Position numbers and translations under genes: made by a program
Shown here: one piece after another, positions 52,867 through 62,820 of the stretch
Numbering within the stretch: the stretch's first letter is position 1
Layout of the letters: the number at the start of each line of letters is the position of its first letter
The notes under the pieces: generated by a model
What the model saw: only the letters and a program-made list of their open reading frames with translations
What the model was told of the DNA's origin: nothing
Databases searched by the model: none
Origin: Cyanobacteria bacterium SIG26
Lineage (GTDB): Bacteria; Cyanobacteriota; Vampirovibrionia; Gastranaerophilales; Gastranaerophilaceae
Length of the DNA stretch: 64,000 bases
NCBI GenBank assembly: GCA_015152555.1
Contig: SUTS01000001.1
Location: 124,001-188,000, forward strand
Reading direction: 5' to 3'

Positions 52867-54129
52867 TTACACCTCTATCGTTAAAACAATCGAATTATCT
52901 TCCATCACAACTTCACTCTCTAACCGCATATTCTCCTGCTCTAAACGTTCTTTTATTTTATTATAAGTCATCTCCTGAATATTCAAACCATATTCATCAT
53001 TCAAATCATTAATCAAATCCTCACATTGTGACGTATCAGAAACCTGCGTAATATCTAATGTATAACCTTCTGAACCATCTTTTTTATAATAAACCATCTC
53101 CATTCCAAACAATTTACAAGAGATTTCTTCACTACTTTCTACAAGTTCCTGAGCACCGTGTTCAGTTAATGTATTCAGTAAGATACCCTTATCTGTGTAG
53201 TTTGTTTTATAAGTATAAACAGTAGTTATAACATCTTCCACCAATCGCAAATCACGTCCTGCAACCATATTCAGTTTCCGAAAAATAATTTCTGCTTCCT
53301 TGGTAATTGCAGAATTATTATCTCCCGAGAATTCAGCAATATATTTACCGTCTTTCAATACCCAATTCAATGTAGCACGAGTGTTTTTTAACGGAGTCTG
53401 TGAATTCCCCTCATAAAAAAGATAATTTGTCTGATTTAACAAGCCTTTCAACTCACTTTGCTTTATATTAGTTTGAATTTTCAAATTCGTTAAGCCACAA
53501 GATACATTGCGTCCCTGCGCCTTGTTAGTCAAGCCTATATTAAGAATACGGACCTGCTGTTCGACTTCTAACATATAATTTTGCGAATTTGGCTGTCTGA
53601 AATATTTAATACTTTGATCATTCAGATTTGCAACAATCTCAGCATCCTCAGTAGAAAAAATTTGAACTGCACCTTCTGATTTTAATTTTTCATATATTTC
53701 TGCAGGATTTTGATAACTTGTTTCATATATAAAATAAAAATACTCATTGGATTCGATAAGTCGAACATTACGGCCGGTAATTTCATCTAATTGTTCGAAA
53801 AGTTTTTCTCCAAACAACTGTAAATTCTCGGCACTATTAGCCCCAGACAAATGAGCAATTAAATATTTACCGCTATTTTGCCAATCAACCTTTAAACCCG
53901 TAGGTAAATAATACGAATTCTTCTGAATTAATGCACAATCAACCTGAGACATCAAAGCCGAAATTTCATCAAATTCAATATTTGTAAGCACTCGAATTGA
54001 TTTTAAACTTTGAGAACTCTCTCTTTTTATAGGACTGGAAACTTCTGTAGCACGTTGCAGTTTTTCATTTTTTGCATCTTGCGGATTCAATAAAAACGCC
54101 ATCGGATATGCCATCAATGTAATCGACAT
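52867..54129 (-). CDS. DUF1257/Ycf35-like protein, enlarged
   Basis: Product of 420 residues. The C-terminus has GMEMVYYKKDGSEGYTLDITQ, YNKIKERLEQENMRLESEVVMEDNSIVLTIEV. The helix with Y-N-K-x-x-x-x-x-x-x-Q followed by E-D-N-S-I-x-L-x-(V/I) is the DUF1257 (Ycf35) ending. The family is usually about 120-130 residues. Here about 300 residues precede it and contain at least two copies of a similar alpha/beta unit (LKVDWQNSGKYLIAHLSGANSAENLQLF and LNWVLKDGKYIAEFSGDNNSAITKEAEIIF; both then R-D/N-x-R-L-x-E). No signal peptide. Next to the Ycf46-like ATPase, as usual for the family. Function unknown. Confidence 0.65.
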   Translation of the reverse strand: MSITLMAYPMAFLLNPQDAKNEKLQRATEVSSPIKRESSQSLKSIRVLTNIEFDEISALMSQVDCALIQKNSYYLPTGLKVDWQNSGKYLIAHLSGANSAENLQLFGEKLFEQLDEITGRNVRLIESNEYFYFIYETSYQNPAEIYEKLKSEGAVQIFSTEDAEIVANLNDQSIKYFRQPNSQNYMLEVEQQVRILNIGLTNKAQGRNVSCGLTNLKIQTNIKQSELKGLLNQTNYLFYEGNSQTPLKNTRATLNWVLKDGKYIAEFSGDNNSAITKEAEIIFRKLNMVAGRDLRLVEDVITTVYTYKTNYTDKGILLNTLTEHGAQELVESSEEISCKLFGMEMVYYKKDGSEGYTLDITQVSDTSQCEDLINDLNDEYGLNIQEMTYNKIKERLEQENMRLESEVVMEDNSIVLTIEV

Positions 54130-54147
54130 TATTTAAATCTCCCAACT

Positions 54148-55779
54148 CTAAACATCTAATGCTCGTCCGCCACGAGAAGTATTAACATCATCCTCATTTA
54201 CATCACCCGTAGAGTATTGCGCCATATCGTCTTTTTTTGTTGCTGTAACAGCACGCACATTTGCCCATTGACGCAATGCTAAAATTTGCTCTTTTTGAGT
54301 AACAGACAATGGTACAATATTTTTTATTGTATTTTCTAAATCTGCAAACTCCAACGGTCGTTTATTGAAAAATGCCTCATAAAGCGCAGTAATTACAACC
54401 TGTTCAATTTCCGCACCAACAAAACCTTCAGTCATCTGTGCTAACTTCTCATACAAAGTCTCACTTATTTCTAATTTACTTGCAACATCTTTATCTTTAA
54501 GTCGTTTTGACAGATGAAGTTTGAAAATTTCTTTACGTTCGCGTAACGTAGGTAAATCAACAAAGAAAATTTCATCAAAACGACCTTTTCGCAACAATTC
54601 TGCAGGCAAACTACTAATATTATTAGCAGTAGCAATAACAAATACAGGAGCAGTTTTTTCTTGCATCCAAGTTAAAAAAGTACCGAAAATTCTTGAGGAA
54701 GTTCCACTATCACCATTTGACCCTGACCCCATACCACTTAAACTTTTTTCAATTTCATCAACCCATAGAATTGATGGGGCAACAGCTTCAGCAGTTTTAA
54801 TTGCTTTGCGCATATTTTCTTCAGAACTACCGACAAGTCCGGAAAATATTTTACCAAAGTCCAACTTTAAAAGCGGCAATTGCCAAGCTGCACTCATCGC
54901 CTTTGCAGTCAAACTTTTACCGCAACCCGGAACACCTGTTATTAACACACCTTTTGGAGCCGGCAAGCAGTATTTCTTGGCAGACTCTGACCAAGAGTTA
55001 TTGCGTTTATTTAACCAATTTTTTAAATTTTCTAATCCGCCGACATCCGAAATTTTAATATCGGTATTGATAAACTCAAGGATACCGGTCTTTTTAATAA
55101 CTTGCATTTTTTCGGCTAATATAACAGATAAATCTTTGCCATCAATTTTACCATCATTTACCATTGAAAGCGCGAATGCATTTTCTGCCTCTTGTAAAGT
55201 TAGACCTAATGCGGCCTTACATAAACGTTCCTTACCGTCTTCATCTAAATCAGTTGTATCAATTTGGTTATTCTGAGAAACCATCTTATCCAATTTCGCT
55301 CTAATTTCTTCCAATGTCGGTAACGGCATATCTAAAATGGTAACCTCTTTTTGCATTGATTCAGGAATTAAAAGCTCTGATGCTAAAAAAATCACATTTT
55401 TACGATATTTACCGGTTTTTAACTCTCCGATAATATCTCTCAAATGTCTTACGACATTATAATCAACTTGTCTGCCCTTTACTCCAAAGTAAACATGGAA
55501 ATCACACATTATAAAAACTGCATTATTATTACAAGTCTTAATAAAATCAACAGCTTTATCCGGACTATTTGTACCGTCTATTTTCTTACCATTTAAAACA
55601 AACCCGTTTGTTTGTGTCCAAATATAAACATCACGAGGTATTTTAATCAACTTTTCTGATGCTGCAATCCTTTTGATTACGGAAATCGCACGTTCTTCTT
55701 CCCACGTAGTAAGGTAAATATATGGGAATCGCGCTCTAAACAATCTTGATAGTTGTGTAATAATATTATTATTTGTCAT
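54148..55779 (-). CDS. AAA+ ATPase, Ycf46-like
   Basis: Product of about 543 residues from ATG 55779, with AGAGG upstream. The N-terminal domain (about 1-235) opens with LFRARFPYIYLTTWEEERAI, the start typical of Ycf46 ('R-x-P-x-I-Y-L-x-T-x-E-E-E-R'). The AAA module follows DVGGLENLKNWL: Walker A GVPGCGKS (about 282-289), Walker B ILWVDEIEKSL, sensor 1 VFVIATANN, and R-K-G-R-F-D-E-I-F with the arginine finger region. It lacks a protease domain. Ycf46 homologs are encoded in plastids and cyanobacteria and have been connected with photosynthetic carbon use. This genome shows no photosynthesis genes, so the role must be more basic. Central gene of a five-gene operon. Confidence 0.85.
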   Translation of the reverse strand: MTNNNIITQLSRLFRARFPYIYLTTWEEERAISVIKRIAASEKLIKIPRDVYIWTQTNGFVLNGKKIDGTNSPDKAVDFIKTCNNNAVFIMCDFHVYFGVKGRQVDYNVVRHLRDIIGELKTGKYRKNVIFLASELLIPESMQKEVTILDMPLPTLEEIRAKLDKMVSQNNQIDTTDLDEDGKERLCKAALGLTLQEAENAFALSMVNDGKIDGKDLSVILAEKMQVIKKTGILEFINTDIKISDVGGLENLKNWLNKRNNSWSESAKKYCLPAPKGVLITGVPGCGKSLTAKAMSAAWQLPLLKLDFGKIFSGLVGSSEENMRKAIKTAEAVAPSILWVDEIEKSLSGMGSGSNGDSGTSSRIFGTFLTWMQEKTAPVFVIATANNISSLPAELLRKGRFDEIFFVDLPTLRERKEIFKLHLSKRLKDKDVASKLEISETLYEKLAQMTEGFVGAEIEQVVITALYEAFFNKRPLEFADLENTIKNIVPLSVTQKEQILALRQWANVRAVTATKKDDMAQYSTGDVNEDDVNTSRGGRALDV

Positions 55780-55798
55780 AACCAAACCTCTTTTGCCA

Positions 55799-56407
55799 TT
55801 ATTTTACACGATTTTTCCCAAGTTGTAAACAGAAATTCTGTTCAATCTGCGAAAAATCACCCATACCATTAACTTCAAGTCGCCCATCACCAGAAATACG
55901 TGCTTCTATTTTATTTTTATACTTTGAAAGATGCTTCTCACTATATGTATCAGTTAGAAAAATATATCTTTGATTTGACGAACCTACCCAAGGTCTGCTT
56001 AAATCAAACTTATCTTGTTCAAAACCACCATCAATTAATAAATCAATATTTCCCAAGAATTGTCCTACCGCTGTCATTTTATTTGACAATAATTCTTCAT
56101 ACGTATAACCGGTAAAACACAGCACCGATAATCCGTTTGACTTTATATAACGCGCTAATTCCGCAAGTTCGGCAGCTTGTTCAAAAGGTTCCCCGCCTAG
56201 AAATGTTACACCTTCAATATTATCTTTTTCTTGAAGAATCATCTCTAACAAATCTTCTACACTAAATTTATTACCAATACCAAAATCCCAGGTATCTTTT
56301 GCCCAACAACCAATACAATGCTTTTTACAACCCTGCACCCAAATACAAAACCTGACCCCCGGCCCCTCTACTGAAGTATTTTTCAAAATCTTATAAACAT
56401 CAATCAT
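55799..56407 (-). CDS. Radical-SAM 4Fe-4S protein, NrdG-like activase
   Basis: Product of 202 residues with the radical-SAM cluster C27-x3-C31-x2-C34 (GCKKHCIGCW). GPGVRFCIWVQGC before it and GVTFLGGEPFEQAAELAELA (the G-G-E-P motif) after it match anaerobic ribonucleotide-reductase activating proteins (NrdG). There is no nrdD partner here. The gene is coupled to the HHH gene (TAATG overlap) and 19 bp before the AAA gene. It may therefore activate a different glycyl-radical enzyme, or modify something in this operon. Normal length for NrdG is about 150-190. Confidence 0.85.
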   Translation of the reverse strand: MIDVYKILKNTSVEGPGVRFCIWVQGCKKHCIGCWAKDTWDFGIGNKFSVEDLLEMILQEKDNIEGVTFLGGEPFEQAAELAELARYIKSNGLSVLCFTGYTYEELLSNKMTAVGQFLGNIDLLIDGGFEQDKFDLSRPWVGSSNQRYIFLTDTYSEKHLSKYKNKIEARISGDGRLEVNGMGDFSQIEQNFCLQLGKNRVK

Positions 56408-57372
56408 TAAAAATCAACAATCCTGCCTTGATTATCATCATCATTACTTTCTGTCCGGTTTACATCACCTAAATAAATCATTGATTTAATTTTAGTCACA
56501 AAATGAGGCTTTGCACCTAAAACTTCAATAAATTCTTCCTCAGATTTAAAACTCCTATTTTTATTACGATACTCAATAATCTTTTTTGCAATAATTATAT
56601 TTACACTGGGAAGTAATGAAATCTCACTTTCTGTTGCATTATTTATATCAATTTTATTATCCGGATTATTTGACATTTTCGCCATAACAGCACTCATATC
56701 AACCAAAACCTCTGACTTTGATTGAATATTATCAACAGTTTCTTTAACCGGTTTTATATCGTTGATTTCAACAATTTTCTCACCTTCAATATTTGGCTTA
56801 TCAGTACCATCAACAAAAGTATCTTTTTGAATATCACTAATTTCAACATATTTTGGACCAATATTAGAATTATCTATATTAATCCTACGTTCACGTTTTT
56901 TAACTTGAGCAGATGGTGAATCTATACTTATAATATCCACGTCCGTTTCTAAACTAAACAATGCGGCATACGAATCCAATGAAACATACTCATCAAAAAC
57001 TTTACAAATACTGTTCCAATATTTATTAATTTTCCCCTTTTTAATAGTAAACATACGTTTTTTATTATATTGATTTGAATGATTATCCATTATAATAATC
57101 TGCTCATCAGGAGAATACTTTACGGTACAATGCGAATTCCCTATAACATTAGTTCCTTTGACAAATTGTTTTGCAACCAGTTTAATACTATTTTTATTTA
57201 ATTTTTCAACGATAACAGTTCGAAATACTAAAACACAAATTCCGCCTATTACAAATACGAACAACAAAAAATTCGCCAAATCAGGAACATAACTATATGC
57301 CAATATATAGGCAACTACCGCGCCAACATATAAATCAAATCTACCATAAGACATTCTTCTTCTATGCCACAT
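56407..57372 (-). CDS. Membrane protein with helix-hairpin-helix (ComEA-like) domain
   Basis: Product of 321 residues. Two N-terminal membrane segments (about residues 15-50: VGAVVAYILAYSYVP and FLLFVFVIGGICVLVF) are followed by a polar linker and a C-terminal HhH domain. The HhH core reads IDINNATESEISLLPSVNIIIAKKIIEYR and RSFKSEEEFIEVLGAKPHFVTKIKSMI, the same pattern as ComEA. It ends in an acidic tail. The HhH suggests DNA or protein binding at the membrane. Start choice is uncertain (57372 or 57354). It is the first gene of the operon, coupled to the radical-SAM gene, and diverges from aroA. Confidence 0.8.
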   Translation of the reverse strand: MWHRRRMSYGRFDLYVGAVVAYILAYSYVPDLANFLLFVFVIGGICVLVFRTVIVEKLNKNSIKLVAKQFVKGTNVIGNSHCTVKYSPDEQIIIMDNHSNQYNKKRMFTIKKGKINKYWNSICKVFDEYVSLDSYAALFSLETDVDIISIDSPSAQVKKRERRINIDNSNIGPKYVEISDIQKDTFVDGTDKPNIEGEKIVEINDIKPVKETVDNIQSKSEVLVDMSAVMAKMSNNPDNKIDINNATESEISLLPSVNIIIAKKIIEYRNKNRSFKSEEEFIEVLGAKPHFVTKIKSMIYLGDVNRTESNDDDNQGRIVDF

Positions 57373-57441
57373 AATATTAAAATACCATATCTAAAAAAAA
57401 TATAATGATGTAAACAGATGATTTTATGTTAATATGAGTCT

Positions 57442-58722
57442 ATGCAAAAAGTAATTAATAAAGATTTTAAAACTCTTAATGGTGAAATTACAATCCCTGC
57501 AGACAAATCAATGTCACACAGGGCAATTATTTTCTCTTCCTTAGCAAAGGGTAAATCTATTATTAAAAACTTTTCAGACGGTCAAGACCCTCATTCCACA
57601 TTAAATATCTTTAAACATTTGGGAGTAGATATTTCTCAAGATGAAAATAAAATAATTATAAATTCATCAGGGAAACTATCCGCACCAATACAAGACCTAG
57701 ATTGCGGGAATTCCGGAACAACAATGCGACTATTAGCAGGATTACTTGCCGGACAAAACTTTAATTCTACACTTGTCGGTGATAAAAGTTTATCAAAACG
57801 ACCAATGAAAAGAATTATTGAACCCCTAACATTAATGGGCGCTAATATAGACTCCGACGAATACAAGGCTCCGCTAATAATCAACGGAAAACCACTCCAA
57901 CCAATCAATTATGTTTCAAAAATCGCATCTGCACAGGTTAAATCTTGTATACTATTGGCAGGGTTAGGTATTGAAAACAATGATATTACAAGCGTTACAG
58001 AACCTTACGTTTCAAGAAACCATACCGAAATTTTACTAAAATACATGGGAGCAAACATTGAAATTAAAAACACCACGGTTTCGATCTCAAAATCAGAATT
58101 AAAACCTATAGAAATAGATATTTTTGGAGACATTTCATCTGCAGCATATTTTATTGTCGCAGCTTTAATTATTCCAAACTCTAAAATTATTCTAAAAAAC
58201 GTAGGCCTAAACCCAACCAGAACAGGGATTTTAGATGTTGCCAAATCAATGGGCGGAAATATTAAAATATTAGATAAACGCGAAATCTGCGGAGAAAGCG
58301 TTGGAGATATTCAAATTGAATATTCTGAACTAAATGGGTGCAATATTTCAGGAGAAATCATCCCTCGACTTATTGATGAAATACCGATAATCGCAGTTTT
58401 AGCAACCCAAGCAAAAGGTATCACAAAAATTTCAGATGCCCAAGATTTACGTAACAAAGAGTCTGATAGAATTACTGCCGTTGTAACCGAATTAAAAAAA
58501 CTTGGAGCAAACATTGATGAAACACCGGACGGAATGATAATAAACGGCAAAACCCAACTAACAGGGGAATGCGAAGTCGAAACATACCACGATCACAGAT
58601 TAGCAATGAGTTTATATGTTGCCGGACTTATTACGCAAAAGCCTATTATTATTAACGGTTTTGAATGGGTAGATATTTCTTTCCCAAATTTTGAACAATT
58701 GTTTAACGAATTAAAACAATAA
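57442..58722 (+). CDS. aroA: 3-phosphoshikimate 1-carboxyvinyltransferase (EPSP synthase)
   Basis: Joins shikimate 3-phosphate and PEP in aromatic amino-acid synthesis. The 426-residue product contains ADKSMSHRAIIFSSLAKG (N-terminal phosphate-binding segment), DCGNSGTTMRLLAGLLAGQ (the N-S-G-T-T/A-x-R signature, about 85-103), LRNKESDRI and DHRLAMSLYVAG near the end (catalytic region). It is tail-to-tail with clpB, one base between the two stops. No other aro genes are in the window. Confidence 0.97.
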   Translation: MQKVINKDFKTLNGEITIPADKSMSHRAIIFSSLAKGKSIIKNFSDGQDPHSTLNIFKHLGVDISQDENKIIINSSGKLSAPIQDLDCGNSGTTMRLLAGLLAGQNFNSTLVGDKSLSKRPMKRIIEPLTLMGANIDSDEYKAPLIINGKPLQPINYVSKIASAQVKSCILLAGLGIENNDITSVTEPYVSRNHTEILLKYMGANIEIKNTTVSISKSELKPIEIDIFGDISSAAYFIVAALIIPNSKIILKNVGLNPTRTGILDVAKSMGGNIKILDKREICGESVGDIQIEYSELNGCNISGEIIPRLIDEIPIIAVLATQAKGITKISDAQDLRNKESDRITAVVTELKKLGANIDETPDGMIINGKTQLTGECEVETYHDHRLAMSLYVAGLITQKPIIINGFEWVDISFPNFEQLFNELKQ

Positions 58723-58723
58723 T

Positions 58724-61318
58724 TTACAGAAATATCAACTTATCATCGTCTAATTCTATCCTAATAATATGGCCCTTTGCAAAATTTTGCGCCAAAATCG
58801 CTTTTGACAAAGGATTTTCCACCAACTGACGAACAACTCGTTTTAACGGTCTTGCGCCATATACCGGATTAAACCCTTGTGTCGCAAGAAATTCTTTCGC
58901 ATCATCAGTTATTTCAAAACCTAATTCTTGTTCTTTTAAAAGATTTCTCAAATAATCCATTTGAATATCAACAATTTTGCTAAGTTGTTGTAAATTCAAC
59001 GCTTTGAAGAAAATTGTTTCATCAATGCGATTTAAAAATTCCGGTTTAAATCTTTGACGCAAAACATCCATAACCTGTTCTTTTGTATTATTGAACTGTT
59101 CGGGTGAAATCATTGAACTTAAAGTGTTTTCAAGTATTATTTCGCTACCAATATTACTTGTCATAATAATCAAAGTATTTTTAAAATCAACAGTTCTGCC
59201 TTTAGAATCCGTCAATCTGCCATCATCAAAGATTTGCAACATAATATTGAAAACATCAGGATGAGCCTTTTCGATTTCATCAAATAACACAACTGAATAA
59301 GGCTTTCTTCTGACAGCTTCGGTTAGTTGTCCTCCTTCTTCATAACCGACATACCCCGGAGGTGCTCCCACAAGTCTTGCGACATTATGTTTTTCCATAT
59401 ACTCAGACATATCAATCCTAATAAGTGCATCCTCATCATTGAACATAAATTCTGCAAGAGATTTGGCAAGTTCGGTTTTACCAACACCTGTTGGCCCTAA
59501 GAATAAAAAAGTACCAATTGGACGTTTTGGATCTTTTAAGCCTGAACGAGCTCGACGAATTGCGTCAGAAACGGTATCTACCGCTTCATCTTGTCCAATA
59601 AGTCGCTTATGTATAATATCTTCCATTTTTAATAACTTTTGTTTTTCAGATTCAACAAGTTTTGTAACCGGAATTCCTGTCCATTTTGAAACGACTTCGG
59701 CAATATCAGAACCTGTAATTTCTTCCTTTAAAAATTTATTTTCTGCAAGTTCTCTGTTTTGACAAACTTTCAATTGTTTTTCAAGTTCTAGTAACTTACC
59801 GTATTTTAATTCTGCAGCCGTTTGCAAATCAGTATTACGTTCAGCTTCTTCAATTAAATTTTTTACATTATTTATTTCATCTTTGATATCAGCTTCTGAT
59901 GTAATTGAAGCTTTTTCTTCTTCCCATTGGCACTTCATCGAATTGATTTTCGCCTCAAGTTCACTTACCTGCTGAGTAATTACATCAACTTTCGATTTCG
60001 CTTCGTCAGATGTTTCTTTTTTCAAAGCTTCGCGCTCAATTTCTAATTGAATTTTTTGACGCATCATTGAATCAATTTCTTCTGGCATAGAATCGATTTC
60101 AATACGCAAAGAACTTGCAGCTTCATCTATCAAATCAATTGCCTTGTCCGGTAAAAACCTATCAGTAATATATCTATCTGAAAGTTTCGCAGCTTCTATT
60201 ATTGCACTATCTAAGATTCTCACACCGTGATGAACTTCATATTTTTCTTTCAATCCACGCAATATACTAATAGTATCTTCTACAGACGGTTCATTAACCA
60301 AAACCGGTTGAAAACGTCTTTCTAATGCCGGATCTTTTTCAATATATTTGCGATACTCATTAATAGTTGTTGCACCAATTGTTCTTAGAACACCTCGAGC
60401 CAACATAGGCTTTAACAAATTGCCCGCATCCATAGAACCCTCAGTTGAACCTGCTCCAACCACCGTATGCAACTCATCAATAAACATAACAATTTCACCG
60501 TTCGAATCTTCAACTTCTTTTAATACAGCTTTCAAACGTTCCTCAAATTCACCCCGAAATTTTGCACCGGCAACTAAAGCACCTAAATCTAAAGAGATTA
60601 ATTTTACATCTTTTAGACTTTCAGGAACATCACCACGGACGATACGTTGTGCCAAACCTTCTACTATTGCGGTTTTACCGACACCGGGTTCTCCAATTAA
60701 AACCGGATTATTTTTTGTACGACGATTTAAAACTTGTATTATTCGTCTAACTTCTTCGTCTCTGCCGATAACAGGATCTAATTTACCCTTACGAGCAAGG
60801 GAGGTTAAATCTGTTGAATATTTTTCTAAAGCTTTCATATTTTCTTCAGCATTTTTATTATCCACTTTTTTATTACCTCTTATTTTTTTCATTGCATTTA
60901 GAACAGATGTTGAATTTATTTTTGAGCCTTCAAGTAATGATTTAATACTGCTATTATCAAGTTTTGTCATAGCCAAAAGAATAGACTCAATCCCGACATA
61001 TTCATCTTTTAATTTAGAGCTTTCATCAATTGCTAATTCTAAAAGTCGTCGTGTATCATTTGACAAATACAAACCTTGAGAATTGCTGAGCCCTGACAAT
61101 TTTGGAAAACTTTCAATTTTAGATACGATTTGATTTATAAAACTTTGATTTAAAAGCTTTAATTCGCTCAAATAATCTTTAATAATTCCATCATCTTTAA
61201 TCATCGCAAACATAATATGTTCAGGCTCCATTTGAGAATTTTTGTATGAAGTCATAAAATTACTTGCAGATGAAATAATCTCTTGAGAATAGTTTGTAAA
61301 TTTATCAAAATCTAACAT
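58724..61318 (-). CDS. clpB: ATP-dependent disaggregase ClpB
   Basis: Hsp100 chaperone that, with DnaK, extracts proteins from aggregates. About 864 residues, the usual size. It has an N-domain, a first AAA module with GEPGVGKT (209-216) and [21 protein letters not shown], and a middle coiled coil (about 400-530, [12 protein letters not shown]...). The second AAA module has [16 protein letters not shown] and the pore loop [20 protein letters not shown]. The C-terminus includes [17 protein letters not shown]. Start at ATG 61318 with GGAG upstream. The ATG 15 bp earlier contains that site. No HrcA/CIRCE or other heat-shock operator is obvious upstream. Confidence 0.97.
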   Translation of the reverse strand: MLDFDKFTNYSQEIISSASNFMTSYKNSQMEPEHIMFAMIKDDGIIKDYLSELKLLNQSFINQIVSKIESFPKLSGLSNSQGLYLSNDTRRLLELAIDESSKLKDEYVGIESILLAMTKLDNSSIKSLLEGSKINSTSVLNAMKKIRGNKKVDNKNAEENMKALEKYSTDLTSLARKGKLDPVIGRDEEVRRIIQVLNRRTKNNPVLIGEPGVGKTAIVEGLAQRIVRGDVPESLKDVKLISLDLGALVAGAKFRGEFEERLKAVLKEVEDSNGEIVMFIDELHTVVGAGSTEGSMDAGNLLKPMLARGVLRTIGATTINEYRKYIEKDPALERRFQPVLVNEPSVEDTISILRGLKEKYEVHHGVRILDSAIIEAAKLSDRYITDRFLPDKAIDLIDEAASSLRIEIDSMPEEIDSMMRQKIQLEIEREALKKETSDEAKSKVDVITQQVSELEAKINSMKCQWEEEKASITSEADIKDEINNVKNLIEEAERNTDLQTAAELKYGKLLELEKQLKVCQNRELAENKFLKEEITGSDIAEVVSKWTGIPVTKLVESEKQKLLKMEDIIHKRLIGQDEAVDTVSDAIRRARSGLKDPKRPIGTFLFLGPTGVGKTELAKSLAEFMFNDEDALIRIDMSEYMEKHNVARLVGAPPGYVGYEEGGQLTEAVRRKPYSVVLFDEIEKAHPDVFNIMLQIFDDGRLTDSKGRTVDFKNTLIIMTSNIGSEIILENTLSSMISPEQFNNTKEQVMDVLRQRFKPEFLNRIDETIFFKALNLQQLSKIVDIQMDYLRNLLKEQELGFEITDDAKEFLATQGFNPVYGARPLKRVVRQLVENPLSKAILAQNFAKGHIIRIELDDDKLIFL

Positions 61319-61419
61319 AACAATCAACTCCATTCTGAAATTAAACGTTTTATATTTTTATTTTAACGTTAATTTTATGAAAGTCATTGTAATTTAATTT
61401 TTAATTAATTATTCAGCAT

Positions 61420-62649
61420 CTATATGCTATTTAAAAAACGTTTTAGAGCGATTTTAACATGTGCATAATTTAATCCGCCTTGCAAATATGCAACATAAGG
61501 TTCTCGCATCGGCCCATCTGCAGAAAGTTCAATAGTTGAACCTTCAACAAAAGTACCACCTGCCATAATAACTTTATCCTCATAACCCGGAATATTCTCG
61601 GGTATTGGGGTAACATAACCGTTAACAGGGGATAATGCCTGAATAGTTCTACAAAATTCTTCTAACGGTTCAGGCGCACCAAAAGTAATATTTTGAATTA
61701 TATCTGTTCTTTTTTCATAATATTTAGGATATGAATTATAACCTATTTCATCAAAAATTTTAGAAGCCAGAACCGCACCTTTCAAAGCGTCAGATACAAC
61801 TGATGGAGCCATAAACAAACCTTGAAACATTAATCTGTGTTGATTAAACATAGCTCCCCCCTCAGAGCCTATCCCCGGAGCAGTCAAACGAACCGCAGCA
61901 CGCTCAACTAAGAGTTGTTTACCCGCAATATAACCTCCGGCCTCGACAATACCACCTCCTGCATTTTTAATCAACGAACCCGCCATCAAATCAGCACCGA
62001 CTTCTAAAGGTTCTTTAGTATCAACAAATTCACCATAACAATTATCAACAAAACATATACAATTCGGATTTTTTGATTTTACTATCTTACATATTTTTTC
62101 AATAGTTTCTATGGTTAAGGATTTCCTTGTCGAATAACCTTTTGAACGTTGGATTAAAACCATTGTAGTTGAATCATCAACCTTATTTTCTAAGGCATCA
62201 AAATCAATATCATAACCATCAACAAGAGGAACTTCATCATATAAAACACCGTTACCGATTAAAGAAGCACGCTTAGTTTCCTCATCCCCCAACGTTCCGA
62301 TAACTTCTTGCATTGTATCATATGGTGCACCGGCTACTGATAACAATTTATCACCCTGTTTAAGATTACCAAACAAAGCACAAGCCAATGTATGCGTTCC
62401 GGACACAAAATGAACTCTAACAAGAGCTTTCTCAGCTTTAAACACTTGCGCAAAAACATTATCCAAAACTTCACGCCCCAAATCATCATGCCCATAACCC
62501 GAAACCGTATAAAAATGTTCAGGAGCAACCCTATTATCAATAAAAGCTTGCAACACTTTTTCTTGGTTAAAATCTCTTATTTCATCAATAGCCTCGAACT
62601 GAGTAACTAAAGCCTTTTCAGCCTGTTTTATTAAATCTATATTGTTCAT
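61420..62649 (-). CDS. Methionine gamma-lyase family PLP enzyme (aluminium-resistance type)
   Basis: Fold-type I PLP enzyme of about 409 residues. The PLP lysine is in SLIKNAGGGIVEAGGYIAG (about 224-242). FVSGTHTLACALFGNL and CFVDNCYGEFVDTKEPLE (D-x-x-Y/C cofactor contact) match the 'aluminium resistance' branch of the Cys/Met-metabolism family, which probably lyses a sulfur amino acid. Substrate not certain. I take ATG 62649, as GAGGGA lies 7 bases upstream. The GTG at 62664 and ATG at 62655 place that site too near or inside the gene. Confidence 0.85.
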   Translation of the reverse strand: MNNIDLIKQAEKALVTQFEAIDEIRDFNQEKVLQAFIDNRVAPEHFYTVSGYGHDDLGREVLDNVFAQVFKAEKALVRVHFVSGTHTLACALFGNLKQGDKLLSVAGAPYDTMQEVIGTLGDEETKRASLIGNGVLYDEVPLVDGYDIDFDALENKVDDSTTMVLIQRSKGYSTRKSLTIETIEKICKIVKSKNPNCICFVDNCYGEFVDTKEPLEVGADLMAGSLIKNAGGGIVEAGGYIAGKQLLVERAAVRLTAPGIGSEGGAMFNQHRLMFQGLFMAPSVVSDALKGAVLASKIFDEIGYNSYPKYYEKRTDIIQNITFGAPEPLEEFCRTIQALSPVNGYVTPIPENIPGYEDKVIMAGGTFVEGSTIELSADGPMREPYVAYLQGGLNYAHVKIALKRFLNSI

Positions 62650-62820
62650 ATTCATATCCCTCACAAACCAATAATATTACAATAAAAAACAAATGTATAT
62701 AGAAATTAAAAAATTTCGTGCATTAACAATTCTTAACAATACCACAAAGATATTAAAGTTTTTACTCAATTATACCGTATCTATACAGTAAAAATGTGAA
62801 ATGTTAGGAGATCTTCAAAA

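Noticed and set aside
54521-55276. 251-codon frame opposite the AAA+ ATPase
   Set aside because: Antisense shadow of a strongly conserved ATPase gene; no start signal or recognisable domain.
60348-61079. 243-codon frame opposite clpB
   Set aside because: Antisense shadow within the conserved ClpB coding sequence.
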